This document shows, in pieces, positions 13,224 to 22,738 of a stretch of DNA of 22,738 nt. The notes under the pieces are model-generated. The model ran no database searches. It had not been told where the DNA came from and saw only the letters and a program-made list of their open reading frames with translations. The DNA comes from Prosthecobacter debontii. GTDB lineage: Bacteria > Verrucomicrobiota > Verrucomicrobiia > Verrucomicrobiales > Akkermansiaceae. The position numbers were made by a program, and so were the translations under genes. The stretch covers positions 1-22,738 of the forward strand of contig CAMCYT010000010.1 in the NCBI GenBank assembly GCA_945885485.1, read 5' to 3'. Within the stretch, counting starts at the first letter, position 1. The number at the start of each line of letters is the position of its first letter.

Positions 13224-16200
13224 GGTAAGCATCCGAATGTATACGCTTTTTTAATTGTTACTTCTTTCTTGAACGCTGGTTGTGGATTCAGTGGCTTTTT
13301 ATCGGCCCCATATGCACGCAAGGACATCTTATACATTTTTAGCTCCGCTAGAATATATGCACGCATGCATTTTGGTTTTGGACAACCTTCATCAGGACAA
13401 GCTTTCCATGTGACCTTAAGATCATAGTCACCATCAACATCTACATAAGCAGTTTTCGCCATATCAAATCCAAGAGCTACCAACCCATCATCTACCAGAT
13501 CTTGAATGATTCCGTGTTTTTGTAAACTCAGAGCATTGGCGGCCTGACCAGCTACACCACTTGGTGAACCAGACCATACATCTCTTCCGTTTTCCATATC
13601 CTCGCCTGATCTCTCTTTCACGGCTGCTTCCACTACTCTACATCTCGCGTAATATCCGCTAAGGCCTGATCTTTCCTCCGTTCTCCCATCAGTTATTTTT
13701 TGGAATGGATTTACCCATGGAACACCAGTTTCGCGATCCACAAAACCACCGCCTCCTCCAGCGTTACCCACCAGCCCTTTTGACGTTGCCTCATCGACTA
13801 ACGTATGGCCGGCTGGCGGGCATGTAGGTGCATTATCACCGCTCATCCCAAGATAATCCCAATACTGTATAGAATCATTCCAAACCATTGAATACAGGTT
13901 CACTCCACCTTGTTCTTGTATCGGATCTCTAGATGGCCATCTGCCTGTTTCAGGGTCGTAGAAACGGTAACCGTAGTAGTATAGTCCTGTGGTTCCGTCC
14001 AAAGGCTTCGTGGAGAAGCGATGCGCGAAGTCATTCGATTTCGATCCGTCGGAAATGGTTGTCTTGCCGAACGGATCATACTCGTAGTGGGCTACGGTGT
14101 TTCCGTTAGAATCAAGATATTCACTGACGTTACCATTTCCATCGAATGTCGGGAAGTAAGTTTCTGTGCCATCTGTGACGGAGAGAAGTCCGCCAACTCC
14201 ACCTGCGCCTTGGAAGCTGCCTGAAAGATCAAGTCCCCAAGTGTAGGTTTTGGTTAACGCGAAGCTTGTGCTGTATTCGGCGATTGCGTTCCACCCGTCA
14301 TATATATAAACGGTGGTGTTGGAGCCTACTGTTTCTGAGATTCGACGAGATTGTGAATCATAAGCAAAAATCACTGTAGATCCGCTGTTGACTTGAGCTT
14401 CGATGAGTCTGTTTTCTGCGTCCCAAACAAGAGTGCTGTTAGCGTTAACGTTTGTAGGGAGTGGACCGCTGGTCATGTTACCGTCGTCGTCGTGGACGGG
14501 ATTGAGGGAGCCGATGGCGCTGTATTGATTCAATGCATTTGATGTGTAAGAAATCGGCGACCCAAGATCGCCGCCAGTGACGCGATTGCCGATACCGTCG
14601 TATTGGTAGGCGCGGTTGAATGCGGTGACGGCGCTATGGTCAGCTTTGACGACTTCACCTTTGCTGTTGTAGAGCCATGCCCATGAAGGCGTACCCGAGA
14701 AGGCAGTGCCTCCAGTGGTGACTCCTGTGCGCTGACCGTAATTATTCACGGTATACATGTAACTGGAAACGGTGGTCGTGTCAAGTTTCTTGTTTACTTT
14801 GGAATCTAGGGTATCGCGGGTAGTTTCGTAGACGTTGCTGACGGTGTGGACGGGACTGGTGATGGCGGCAATGAGTAAAGAATTCGATGTGTATGTGTAG
14901 TCGAATTTTTGGGGGATAAGAATATTACCTCTTCTTACAGTTTCTAGACGACCATCGTTTGCATAGTAGTTATATTCGACAGAATTTTCGATGGTTGGAC
15001 CTACTTTAAGCTGCCAGCCAGAATCACGGTTCAGAATATCCTGACTGCGGTCGATCACACGGGTAAACGCAGGCTTACCGGGAAGTGTGTAAGTGATGGT
15101 TTCGGTGTCGATTTGGAGATTGCTTGCATTATAGGCAAATGCACTGGTCGCAATTCCGTTAGAGTGAGAGATATGACGCCCAAGAGCATCGTAGGCCATA
15201 GTTATGGCTGGTGTGGTGTCTGAGTAGTTAGTGGCAACCATTCTGCCGACGTTATCGTAAGAATAAGTTGTAGAGACCCCTCTTGCCCAAGTGCGGGTCG
15301 CGAGGCGCCCTGCGGCGGTATAGGTGTAGGTGGCTCCTTTGTTAGCCGCATCGCGTTTAGCTAGAAGGAAGCCCCGTGTTGGGCTGTATTGCCAGGTGGT
15401 GGTGGCCGTTGTAGTCCCATACGTAGTCATGCTGATCTGACGATCTGCGAAATCGTAAGTATGGCTGACGCGGTAGGTTTGATCACCGTTGGTTTCGGCG
15501 ACGGTGTTGTCGGAATTGTAGATAGTAGTGGTGATGTTTGTTAGAGTTTGGTTATTTGCATCGACGGTATCTGGGGCGTTTACGCTGATCTGTCGGCCGC
15601 GAACATCGTAGGTAAAAGCTGTTATGCGCCCCCCTGCGTCGGACACACTTTTGACAATATCAGCAGTGTAAGATAGATAGGTTCTTGCGCTTTGACCGGT
15701 GCGAGAATCGGTAGTGGTAGTTTGACGATTAAGATTGTCGTATCCGTAGCTGGCGGAGGCGATGGCTCCACCTGTGGTGTTATTCCAGCTGGCCGTGGTG
15801 AGCAGGCCTGCGTTGTAGTTTTGGATTTGTTTGGTTCCGTCTGGCGAAATGTCGGTGGTAGTCCAACTTCCGTTGCCCAGCAAATTGGTCGTGGTGGTAG
15901 AGGCTTGATTCACGCCAAAGGATTGGCTGCTGGTAAAGAGGCCATCGGGGCTACTCTTTGATGTGCTAGCGACTACCTCTTGGAGCTGGCTTGTCGCATC
16001 AGTATACCAGACTTTGTTGGTGGTGATATAGACGGGATTGCCGCTATCAAGACCAGGATCGGTGTCGGAGAAAGTAACTGTGTCTGAGCCATAGTCGATG
16101 ACTCCATCTCTGTCGAGGTCAAGGGCAGTGATCGTTTTTTCTCCCTCACTGTCGTATTCCATAAGCGTAATGACACCGGGATATGCAACCGTTCCGGGTT

Positions 16201-18727
16201 CGGTGGATCTTTCCATTTGACCTAAGGCGTTGTAGGTCATGGTCGAAAAAGCTCCGTCCATATAGTCCGTACGAAGTGAGCGTCCTGCCCAGTCGTTTTG
16301 AGTTGTAGTTGTTTCACGGAGATTGGTGCCATCGAGGTAGGATTGGCTGGTGACTTCGCCAGTGGTGTTAACAGCGTAGGTGTATTGCATGGCGGAGCTG
16401 AGGGCTCCCGTGGTCTTGGAAGTGCGTCCATCAAGAAAGCTTTCGGTGGTTTGAGCGAAGTTATCTGGAGTGGTGTTTACTGTGCTACTAGAAAGGCCTG
16501 AGCTAGGTTGATAGGTGATCTCTGATTTGCTGGCCTTGACCAAGGCACCAGCGGTGTTACTGGTGGGGTCCGAACTCCAGGATTCCCTGAGGGTGCCACC
16601 TAGGTTGCTCACTGATCTTGACATCAAAGTGACTTCGGTGCCTGCAAAGTCTGAAGCCAAGGTGCCTGAGACGGTTTGAGCATACCGGTGGGTTTCCACG
16701 GTCAAGCCCTTGTTCACGGTTTCCATGGTCACTCCCATACGATTGGTTTTGATGCGGCGTTGGAGTTGATCGTAAGCGTAGTAGGTGATGATGCCGTATT
16801 TATCGGTTTCGCTTTCGATGCCACAGCAGTTGTAGGCGATAGAAGTGGTCCATTTGGGATTGGAGGCGGTAGCCTGTTCACCGACTGCAGATACAGTTTC
16901 AGCGTGATAGGCCGTGATTTCGGGACGACCAACGTTATCGACGGCAGTGACGGCCATGTTCTCGAAAATCTCACCATCAGAAGGGTAGCCAATCGATTCG
17001 GTTTTAGTGAGGATGGTGGTGCCTCGGGAATTGGTCACCGTGGTAGTGAGCATACCTAGACCCACTGAGCCGCCGCTGTCCGCACCTCGTGCCATCTCGG
17101 TTTTATAACCTCCACCTGCTTGGCGAGTGTATGCAAAGGTGGTGATAGTATTGTTGGGATGAACAATTTTGAGGGGCATACCGCCAAAGTCTTGGCCTGA
17201 AGGAATAAAGGTGATGGTGGTTTCCAAGTATGAGCCTGAATTCGTGTAAACTCGCTGCTTCATCGTCGTGTCAGTGTGAGTGCTAACCGTCTTGGAAAGC
17301 ACTTGGCCGCCAACGGTGGTGGTCACGGTACGAGTCTTGGAACCGGGATTGTAGGTATCGGTAGTCACCTTGCCACTAGCGTCATTGGCGTAGGGTGTGG
17401 TGACGCTGTTGTAGTTGAGTCCATAGGTATGAAATGACCGGTAACCATCGTAGCTAAGATGCTCTTTGAGACGGCCAAGGCCCTCAGTGGATGCTCCTGG
17501 ACCTGTGGTATCGCCGGGTTGATAGTAGACCCAAGTGGAAGTAAGGGCTTCATCATCCGGATCAATCACTTCCTTTGTTTTGACCCAACTGAAGACCTGC
17601 TTCTCCCAGGTTTCTTCGACAACAGAGCTGAGCGTGAACGGCTCTAACACTCCGGGGCTAGACTCGAATCTAGGTCGTTCTTGAATCTCGCGACGTCTAA
17701 TCTCAATACCAGGAGTGCTCGTGTTTTTGATGAGCGTATCGCGAATAAGCACCTGAAACTCGTCTTCCACCGAATCAAACAAACCACGCTCCATGACTAG
17801 AGTACCGGCTTGCGGTTGGGTTTGTTCGTGGCGACGGGTATGACCCTCAAAAGTGGTATCGAAGCGCAAGCGATTCGCGCCACCTTCATTCACAAACGAA
17901 ATTTTGCTAGTGCGGAACACTGCCCCACTCGGATCTTTATGGGTAATGGTGAATGCCTGTTCTCCAACCACATCTGCGACGTCTATGGTCGAAGCGCCAG
18001 TTTGGATTTGAGTGATACCACCAGCATCTTTCACGACGGTCATATCTGAGCTAACATCAGCAAACAAAGCGGAGCGACCAAGGTAGGAGAAATTTGGATT
18101 GTAGTAGCGCAAAGAACCACTAGCCATGCCTCCAAAGGAATTGGTGGTCGGGATGATCAATTCAAAAGACTTGTTGATTGGCTCTGTAGATGCAGATTTG
18201 TCACAACTAGAACATGATCCGCAATTACCGGATGAAATCGGAAGTTGTTTACAATATGTATCAGATCCTTCCTTAGTACCATCATCACAATAAAGAACAA
18301 CCTCCCACTTGGTGCCTATACGTTGCTTTTCTGCTTTGATCGTCAATTCGAGATTAGCGGGCGTTGATGAAGTGACTGAGAAATTCTTTTCATCAGCTAT
18401 TTCATTACCGCCAACAAGACGAGCTTGCACTCGACCACTGAAGGTTGAGCTGCAGCCCGCCAACCCCGTATGTTTCACCGTCACCTTGATCTTTATGTCT
18501 CCAAGAGTTGATGATTGTGATGTTCCCGAATTCTGACCAGCAGCGCCAGTGAAATTCTGCACACTAAACTCCAAGCAGTCACAGCATTTCTTGGGAGTCA
18601 CGTTTACGGGATCACTAGAAGCTTGTGCCAGCAAGGCATTAGGCATCCATGTAAGAGCAAAGATCAAGGCACTGAAAGCGGCCAGGATTCGATGAATCAT
18701 CGGGAACTGAGTTTGGGTGGGATTCAT
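13220..18727 (-). CDS. large secreted RHS/YD-repeat protein with variable C-terminus
   Basis: 1835 aa. A signal peptide spans about residues 10-35 (MIHRILAAFSALIFAL...LLAQA) after a short leader. Met10 (18698-18700) is a plausible alternative start. Cysteine clusters follow (CCDC 48-51 and CGSCSSC). Dozens of YD-type repeats (Y-YDx(L/V)-GR-x patterns such as YTYTAAGRLATRT and YSYDNVGRMVATN) fill roughly residues 600-1580 and should build a hollow beta-cage. DLDRDGVID at about 870-878 is an EF-hand/dockerin-like calcium loop. The RHS core ends with YYYGYRFYDPETGRWPSRDP...YWDYLG (about 1582-1627). The last 208 residues (DNA 13223-13846) are a distinct domain with CPDEGCPKPKC and no family I can name. 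In polymorphic toxins this segment is the effector. The gene is 60 bp behind the PA14 surface-protein gene and overlaps the following small exported gene by 4 bp. Confidence 0.93.
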   Translation of the reverse strand: MNPTQTQFPMIHRILAAFSALIFALTWMPNALLAQASSDPVNVTPKKCCDCLEFSVQNFTGAAGQNSGTSQSSTLGDIKIKVTVKHTGLAGCSSTFSGRVQARLVGGNEIADEKNFSVTSSTPANLELTIKAEKQRIGTKWEVVLYCDDGTKEGSDTYCKQLPISSGNCGSCSSCDKSASTEPINKSFELIIPTTNSFGGMASGSLRYYNPNFSYLGRSALFADVSSDMTVVKDAGGITQIQTGASTIDVADVVGEQAFTITHKDPSGAVFRTSKISFVNEGGANRLRFDTTFEGHTRRHEQTQPQAGTLVMERGLFDSVEDEFQVLIRDTLIKNTSTPGIEIRRREIQERPRFESSPGVLEPFTLSSVVEETWEKQVFSWVKTKEVIDPDDEALTSTWVYYQPGDTTGPGASTEGLGRLKEHLSYDGYRSFHTYGLNYNSVTTPYANDASGKVTTDTYNPGSKTRTVTTTVGGQVLSKTVSTHTDTTMKQRVYTNSGSYLETTITFIPSGQDFGGMPLKIVHPNNTITTFAYTRQAGGGYKTEMARGADSGGSVGLGMLTTTVTNSRGTTILTKTESIGYPSDGEIFENMAVTAVDNVGRPEITAYHAETVSAVGEQATASNPKWTTSIAYNCCGIESETDKYGIITYYAYDQLQRRIKTNRMGVTMETVNKGLTVETHRYAQTVSGTLASDFAGTEVTLMSRSVSNLGGTLRESWSSDPTSNTAGALVKASKSEITYQPSSGLSSSTVNTTPDNFAQTTESFLDGRTSKTTGALSSAMQYTYAVNTTGEVTSQSYLDGTNLRETTTTQNDWAGRSLRTDYMDGAFSTMTYNALGQMERSTEPGTVAYPGVITLMEYDSEGEKTITALDLDRDGVIDYGSDTVTFSDTDPGLDSGNPVYITTNKVWYTDATSQLQEVVASTSKSSPDGLFTSSQSFGVNQASTTTTNLLGNGSWTTTDISPDGTKQIQNYNAGLLTTASWNNTTGGAIASASYGYDNLNRQTTTTDSRTGQSARTYLSYTADIVKSVSDAGGRITAFTYDVRGRQISVNAPDTVDANNQTLTNITTTIYNSDNTVAETNGDQTYRVSHTYDFADRQISMTTYGTTTATTTWQYSPTRGFLLAKRDAANKGATYTYTAAGRLATRTWARGVSTTYSYDNVGRMVATNYSDTTPAITMAYDALGRHISHSNGIATSAFAYNASNLQIDTETITYTLPGKPAFTRVIDRSQDILNRDSGWQLKVGPTIENSVEYNYYANDGRLETVRRGNILIPQKFDYTYTSNSLLIAAITSPVHTVSNVYETTRDTLDSKVNKKLDTTTVSSYMYTVNNYGQRTGVTTGGTAFSGTPSWAWLYNSKGEVVKADHSAVTAFNRAYQYDGIGNRVTGGDLGSPISYTSNALNQYSAIGSLNPVHDDDGNMTSGPLPTNVNANSTLVWDAENRLIEAQVNSGSTVIFAYDSQSRRISETVGSNTTVYIYDGWNAIAEYSTSFALTKTYTWGLDLSGSFQGAGGVGGLLSVTDGTETYFPTFDGNGNVSEYLDSNGNTVAHYEYDPFGKTTISDGSKSNDFAHRFSTKPLDGTTGLYYYGYRFYDPETGRWPSRDPIQEQGGVNLYSMVWNDSIQYWDYLGMSGDNAPTCPPAGHTLVDEATSKGLVGNAGGGGGFVDRETGVPWVNPFQKITDGRTEERSGLSGYYARCRVVEAAVKERSGEDMENGRDVWSGSPSGVAGQAANALSLQKHGIIQDLVDDGLVALGFDMAKTAYVDVDGDYDLKVTWKACPDEGCPKPKCMRAYILAELKMYKMSLRAYGADKKPLNPQPAFKKEVTIKKAYTFGCLP

Positions 18728-18787
18728 GATATGTTAGAAAGTTAGGAGTTTGGGGAAAATTTATTTAAGTGGTGGAATTGATAGGAG

Positions 18788-21700
18788 TTACTCCTCAATG
18801 AAGGTGTTTACGGTGTGGCACATCTGAGCTGTGGTGGCTGAAGAAGACTCAAAATACACAGTGGCGATGCCGTTAACATCAAAGTCTTCAGCGCGAAGTT
18901 CCATGGTCATGCTACCATTAGTGAACAGACTGCCCTGATACTTGATAACGAGTTTAACGAGTGCGTTTGGCGGCAGATTGACTCCGACAATGGTTGTCCT
19001 CATTAAATAGGTTCCGTCTGCGTATCGAGTGACAACCTGAGCGTCACCGGTTTGACCCGAATTTCCTAACTCAAAGGGGTGAACCGTGCCACGAGCTAGG
19101 ATGGCAGAAGCTGCGCCGTCTACACCGCTCGGGATGCGCGCAATGACGTAGCGATTAACAGGCTGCTCGGCTTTCACATTGAACACACGAGGACTGCCGG
19201 TGCTAGTTTCTGCGAAAACGAGGCGATCATCGGCTTCGACCAAGTGATCTGAACCCAAGCTAGTCGGAGTCCAAGCTCGCGTCTTGTTAGTGACCACTAC
19301 ATGGCTATCACCGAAGTCAGCAGCGTGAACTTTAAGGGTGACGGTGGAATTCTGGCCACCGTGAGTGGCAACCAGTGTGTAGGTTCCTGCCGTAGCGAAA
19401 GTATAGGCGAATGGCACACCAGAGGTGTGAGTGGTGTTCTGATTTGCGTCTGAAAGCAATGTGCCGTTGAGAGTAACGGTGAAGGGCTGGCCATCAGCAC
19501 TAGCTCCGCTCCATGCGTCGAGGCGAAGGGCATCGCCTTTGCGGATGTGAAGGGTGGAGTTGGTAAAGGTTTCAAATAGGTTGGTCGCCGTCCAAGTGAT
19601 GTTGTGGCTTTCATTGACGAGACCACCCACGAAGCTGGCGTCCAAAGCAACAGCTCCTGTTTCAGAGAGTGCCACATTGGCGTAGAAGCTCTCATTGATG
19701 GAAGCGTTGATGGTTACTGCGGTTGCTGTGCCGCCGGAAGGCGTGACGTTGAGGCTCACGGAGCTGAGTTGTTGGGTAATGCCTTCAACGGAGAGTGGCG
19801 AGGTTCTGCTCTGCGTGGGGATATTGGTCAGCTTGTTGATCGCTGCGGCATTGCTTTCCACCCAGTCTGGGATGTTGTTCGAGTTCATGTCAGCACCACC
19901 GAGGCGCGCAACACTGATTGAGTCGACACGCAAGCGTCTGTTAGCGTCGTAGTTGTGATGAAAGAGAGTGAGGGTATGGGTGCCCGCAGCGAGCCATGGG
20001 GTGATGGCGCGCATGGTTTTGGCCGTGCCGTAATTGGTGCTGAGTGTCTCAGTGGCAAAAGGAGATCCATCCCCGTCCAAAGTCAGACTGATGGTGTAGG
20101 GTTGCGTGATCCAAGTTGGCGTATAAAGCACAGCTGCATTTAATGTCACCTCATGCACACCAGGCTCGGCGACAGTAAAGGTGTAGGTGAGAGCTCCACG
20201 GCGATCATTAGCGACCAGTGAGCCATTGGAGTTTGCATTCCAGCTGCCGGTGGCATTGGTGTATTGGTTGAGTGCTGGTAGGTTGATGGCCACAGGGGCG
20301 AGATTGTTAGAAGTCAGCGGATCACTGCCGTAAAAATTGACTTCCTTGCTATCACTAATGCCATCGTCATCGCTATCCGCGTCCTTGGGATCGGTGCCGA
20401 GTTGATATTCACGTAGGTTACTCAGAGTGTCGCTATCAGGGTCGCCGTATTCGCCATTGTTCAAGCTGGTGAAACCGTTGTCGGCGGGATCAAGATTGAC
20501 GGAAGTTTCCCAAGCGTCAGGCAGGTTGTCATCATCGGCATCATTCGCTTGGGGATCGTTAGAGAGAAAGTTGACCGCTGGGATAATTCCACGGACACCA
20601 CCCGGAATCTGCCAAGCGACTGAAGCATGACCAGTACTGAAGTCTGACTGTGAGGCGCGCAGCACCTCGATGTAGTATTCCTGACCTTGCACGAGGTGGA
20701 TGACTTCGCTGCGCTGGCTAGGGCTAAAATCAAAGTCGTCTTCAACAATGTTTTTGAAGTAACTGGTAGCAATCCGCTTTTTACCGTAGCGGTTAGTTAG
20801 CGCGTTAGAGGTTCCAGATTCAATGACTGAACCATCGGCGAGCCAGAGTTCGGCTCCGCCACCATTGCCACAAACCCAGAAGCGGTAGTTACCTGTGACG
20901 GGTGCAATGATGGAACCTCGATAGCGAGCACCCAAATTCTTGCGATTGATTGGAGAGTCATTAATGCCAGCCACGTGATCAATAGCATTGGGGTAGCTGT
21001 AGTAGAGTGAATTGTTTGTTACGCTTGCGATGGTTGATCCGTTGATTCCCATCCAGATGTAGCGAGTTAGACCGTTGGCCACAGCTTCTTTGACGAGCGG
21101 GTTGGAGCCAAGGTATTGCTCCTGATAGTTAGAAATGCCGTCATTATCGGGGTCACCGTATTCAATTAGGGCTCCAGGAAGCACAGACGAGCTCAATCCC
21201 GTACTAACTTCCCAGGCATCGCTCAAGTTGTTGTCGTTGGTATCATCAGCATCAGCTGTTAGAGTGTTAAGCACGGATTGTGGGACGATTTCACGCTGGC
21301 TAACTTGGCCGGGCACAATGCCGTTACCATAGGCTTCAAGTTCAGAAATCAAGAGAATGCCATTGCCAGCAAGGTTGTTGCCCAAGAGTTGAACTTTAAC
21401 TTTACGAGCTGTGGGCTGCGAAGCTGGCAAGTTCCATGTCATGCTTCCAACTACGCTGCCTGAGGAGGTGAAGAAGTTTTGCCCGACGAGTTCCACGTTG
21501 TTAGCATCAAGCACCGAGATGCGGAAGTTGGAGAGGTAGTTTTGATTCCATGCAATATTGCGCACAACCACTTGATTGATTTCGCGGTCTTGGCCGAAGT
21601 CGACTTGCAACCATGAATTTGCCACGTTGTTAGTGCGGGTGGTGTTGGTTAGATCACCGTCGATTGCAAATGATGCAACGTTTCCAAAAGCAGTGCTGGA

Positions 21701-22252
21701 TTGAGTAGCAGTAGCACCATTGAGATTGAGTGCGTAGCGACCGCTTTGGCCGCGCCAAGCGACTTCAAGGTGTCCCCCACCATCTTTGTCCATGACCTGA
21801 GCTTCCAGATGGTAGCTCTGACCTCCGGTCAGCTGAATGGGGATGGATTTCTGGTTGGTGTGCTTGTCCCAGTCAGATGCGAGGGTCGGTTCTAGGTTGT
21901 AGCAAACAAGCTTCTTGTTAAAGCGACTGGAGTCTTCCGAAATCCAGAGGGCCACGTTTGAGTCACCGCTAACCCAGAAGGTGTAGGTGTCGGTGAGACC
22001 CGGAGTGATGCTGCCGCGCAAACGAGTGCCGCATTTTGCGACAGTTGGGCCCGCAAGGTTAGCATTGGTGATCGTGCCGGTGGCATCTGGGGCGCGATCC
22101 GAAATGCCTTCCTGCTGCAGGACGATGATGGACTCGCTTTGTGGAAGGTTATTCCAGGTTTCCTTGGTCAGACCGGTCTGGGCGTTCACGCTTAGCACGG
22201 GTGCGAACAAGGAAGCAAACGCGGTGAGGAGGATGCGGGTTTTAGTAGTCAT
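18788..22252 (-). CDS. secreted multidomain surface protein (PA14, discoidin, TSP3 repeats)
   Basis: 1154 aa with a signal peptide (residues 1-24, ending SVNAQ). Approximate domain order: PA14 (25-170; TPGLTDTYTFWVSGDSNVALWIS), F5/8 type C discoidin (175-310; NSWLQVDFGQDREINQVVVRN), TSP3-like calcium repeats (335-385; DPDNDGISNYQE), second PA14 (390-565; GNYRFWVCGNGGGAELWL), further TSP3 repeats (570-655; DADSDDDGISDSKE), a carbohydrate-binding-like beta sandwich (660-790; AAGTHTLTLFHHNYDANRRL) and Ig-like segments to the end. PA14 and discoidin modules bind glycans, and the TSP3 loops need calcium. The protein is most likely an extracellular adhesin or glycan-binding platform. No sortase, PEP-CTERM or type IX sorting tail is seen. 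It stands between a HEAT-repeat gene (33 bp upstream) and the RHS gene (60 bp downstream), so the three are probably one operon. Confidence 0.88.
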   Translation of the reverse strand: MTTKTRILLTAFASLFAPVLSVNAQTGLTKETWNNLPQSESIIVLQQEGISDRAPDATGTITNANLAGPTVAKCGTRLRGSITPGLTDTYTFWVSGDSNVALWISEDSSRFNKKLVCYNLEPTLASDWDKHTNQKSIPIQLTGGQSYHLEAQVMDKDGGGHLEVAWRGQSGRYALNLNGATATQSSTAFGNVASFAIDGDLTNTTRTNNVANSWLQVDFGQDREINQVVVRNIAWNQNYLSNFRISVLDANNVELVGQNFFTSSGSVVGSMTWNLPASQPTARKVKVQLLGNNLAGNGILLISELEAYGNGIVPGQVSQREIVPQSVLNTLTADADDTNDNNLSDAWEVSTGLSSSVLPGALIEYGDPDNDGISNYQEQYLGSNPLVKEAVANGLTRYIWMGINGSTIASVTNNSLYYSYPNAIDHVAGINDSPINRKNLGARYRGSIIAPVTGNYRFWVCGNGGGAELWLADGSVIESGTSNALTNRYGKKRIATSYFKNIVEDDFDFSPSQRSEVIHLVQGQEYYIEVLRASQSDFSTGHASVAWQIPGGVRGIIPAVNFLSNDPQANDADDDNLPDAWETSVNLDPADNGFTSLNNGEYGDPDSDTLSNLREYQLGTDPKDADSDDDGISDSKEVNFYGSDPLTSNNLAPVAINLPALNQYTNATGSWNANSNGSLVANDRRGALTYTFTVAEPGVHEVTLNAAVLYTPTWITQPYTISLTLDGDGSPFATETLSTNYGTAKTMRAITPWLAAGTHTLTLFHHNYDANRRLRVDSISVARLGGADMNSNNIPDWVESNAAAINKLTNIPTQSRTSPLSVEGITQQLSSVSLNVTPSGGTATAVTINASINESFYANVALSETGAVALDASFVGGLVNESHNITWTATNLFETFTNSTLHIRKGDALRLDAWSGASADGQPFTVTLNGTLLSDANQNTTHTSGVPFAYTFATAGTYTLVATHGGQNSTVTLKVHAADFGDSHVVVTNKTRAWTPTSLGSDHLVEADDRLVFAETSTGSPRVFNVKAEQPVNRYVIARIPSGVDGAASAILARGTVHPFELGNSGQTGDAQVVTRYADGTYLMRTTIVGVNLPPNALVKLVIKYQGSLFTNGSMTMELRAEDFDVNGIATVYFESSSATTAQMCHTVNTFIEE

Positions 22253-22285
22253 GATGTGAAGGCGGGTGAATGGGATGATTCGAAA

Positions 22286-22738
22286 TCAGAGTGAAATGAG
22301 AGTGGAGTTGTCTTTGCCGTTCTTACGGGCTTGCAGGGCTTTGAGTGCGGGCTCGGCAGCTTGGGCGATGCGGAAATTTTCGGCTTTGAGTTGTTCAAGC
22401 AAGGGAAGATCCTCTTGGCTACCGTGCTCACCTATCGTAGCAATGGCGGCCTTGCGGACGTGAACGATCTGCTGGGTGTCGGGCGCAATGCGACGCGCAA
22501 GGTCAAGGGAGTGTTTGCCGACGGCATGCAGTGCAGTTACTCGGATGTCATTCGTGCGCTGGGTATCGGCGGCGAGTTCCAAAGCAAGACCAATGAGTTC
22601 GCTAGTAGGCTCGGATTTATTACCGTCCCAAGCGATGAGATTCACCAAGGCGGTGCCGACAACCTCGCGCTGTTTGTCGTAGACGAGCTTCATAAGGGTA
22701 GCGCGCATATCTTCTGCAAGTTCACCAACTCGATGTCC
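22286..22738 (-). CDS. HEAT-repeat protein, 5' end outside the window (partial)
   Basis: The minus-strand frame is open to the window edge: ten codons precede the first visible ATG (22708) with no stop, so the gene almost certainly starts further right. The visible ~150 residues are alpha-solenoid repeats of the HEAT/PBS-lyase type, for example RVTALHAVGKHSLDLARRI, VRKAAIATIGEHGSQEDLPLL and IAQAAEPALKALQARK. Such repeats are protein-binding scaffolds. In Verrucomicrobiota and Planctomycetota they often form the C-terminus of large secreted cytochrome c or glucose-dehydrogenase-like proteins, which may be what lies beyond the edge. The stop is 33 bp before the PA14 protein start. Confidence 0.8.
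   Translation of the reverse strand, partial: GHRVGELAEDMRATLMKLVYDKQREVVGTALVNLIAWDGNKSEPTSELIGLALELAADTQRTNDIRVTALHAVGKHSLDLARRIAPDTQQIVHVRKAAIATIGEHGSQEDLPLLEQLKAENFRIAQAAEPALKALQARKNGKDNSTLISL

Noticed and set aside
17176..17186. Third copy of the palindromic repeat (GGCATACCGCC)
   Set aside because: Only one 11-bp arm is present, within the RHS coding sequence, and the second arm and centre are missing.

Overview
The window looks like an accessory region of a Gram-negative bacterium, most plausibly a Verrucomicrobiota member. That guess rests on gene style only: a very large secreted RHS/YD-repeat protein beside a PA14/discoidin/TSP3 surface protein and a HEAT-repeat gene, almost no Shine-Dalgarno sequences, and relaxase and SSB paralogues that look plasmid-derived. 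No rRNA, tRNA or other taxonomic marker is present.

Layout. (1) 1-2479: a 9-bp tandem repeat, a 200-bp stretch rich in hairpins, a near-consensus promoter and a 723-aa protein with a relaxase-like HxDxxxPHxN motif and a long repeat-built coiled coil. (2) 2480-3367: GC-rich sequence with no convincing gene but several inverted repeats. (3) 3368-6830 (minus): an RloC-type ABC ATPase/anticodon-nuclease-like gene followed 15 bp later by a HEPN/zinc-ribbon gene, with a small upstream ORF and a degraded gene remnant behind it. (4) 7478-8026 (plus): a papain-like peptidase-type gene converging on (5) 8006-11033 (minus): a tightly packed four-gene operon of a GHKL ATPase, a STAS-like/winged-helix protein, a small possibly HIRAN-like protein and a cysteine-rich protein with a possible TIM-barrel (TGT/DpdA-like) body. 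(6) 11239-12534: two divergent SSB paralogues, each with a good terminator. (7) 12852-22738 (minus): a HEAT-repeat gene (cut by the window edge), the PA14/discoidin/TSP3 surface protein, the 1835-aa RHS protein and a small exported protein whose start overlaps the RHS stop.

Blocks 3-5 read like a defence/conflict island. They are visibly more A+T-rich than the flanks, and two copies of an otherwise unexplained palindromic ~35-45 bp repeat lie on either side in the same orientation. The RloC-like/HEPN pair fits a DNA-damage- or phage-triggered RNA-cleaving abortive system. The GHKL/STAS-wHTH/HIRAN-like/Cys-rich operon matches no system I can name and is my best candidate for something undescribed: a regulatory ATPase and STAS switch coupled to a possible nucleic-acid-acting enzyme, perhaps with the convergent peptidase-like gene. 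Family calls come from motif reading alone, not from any search.
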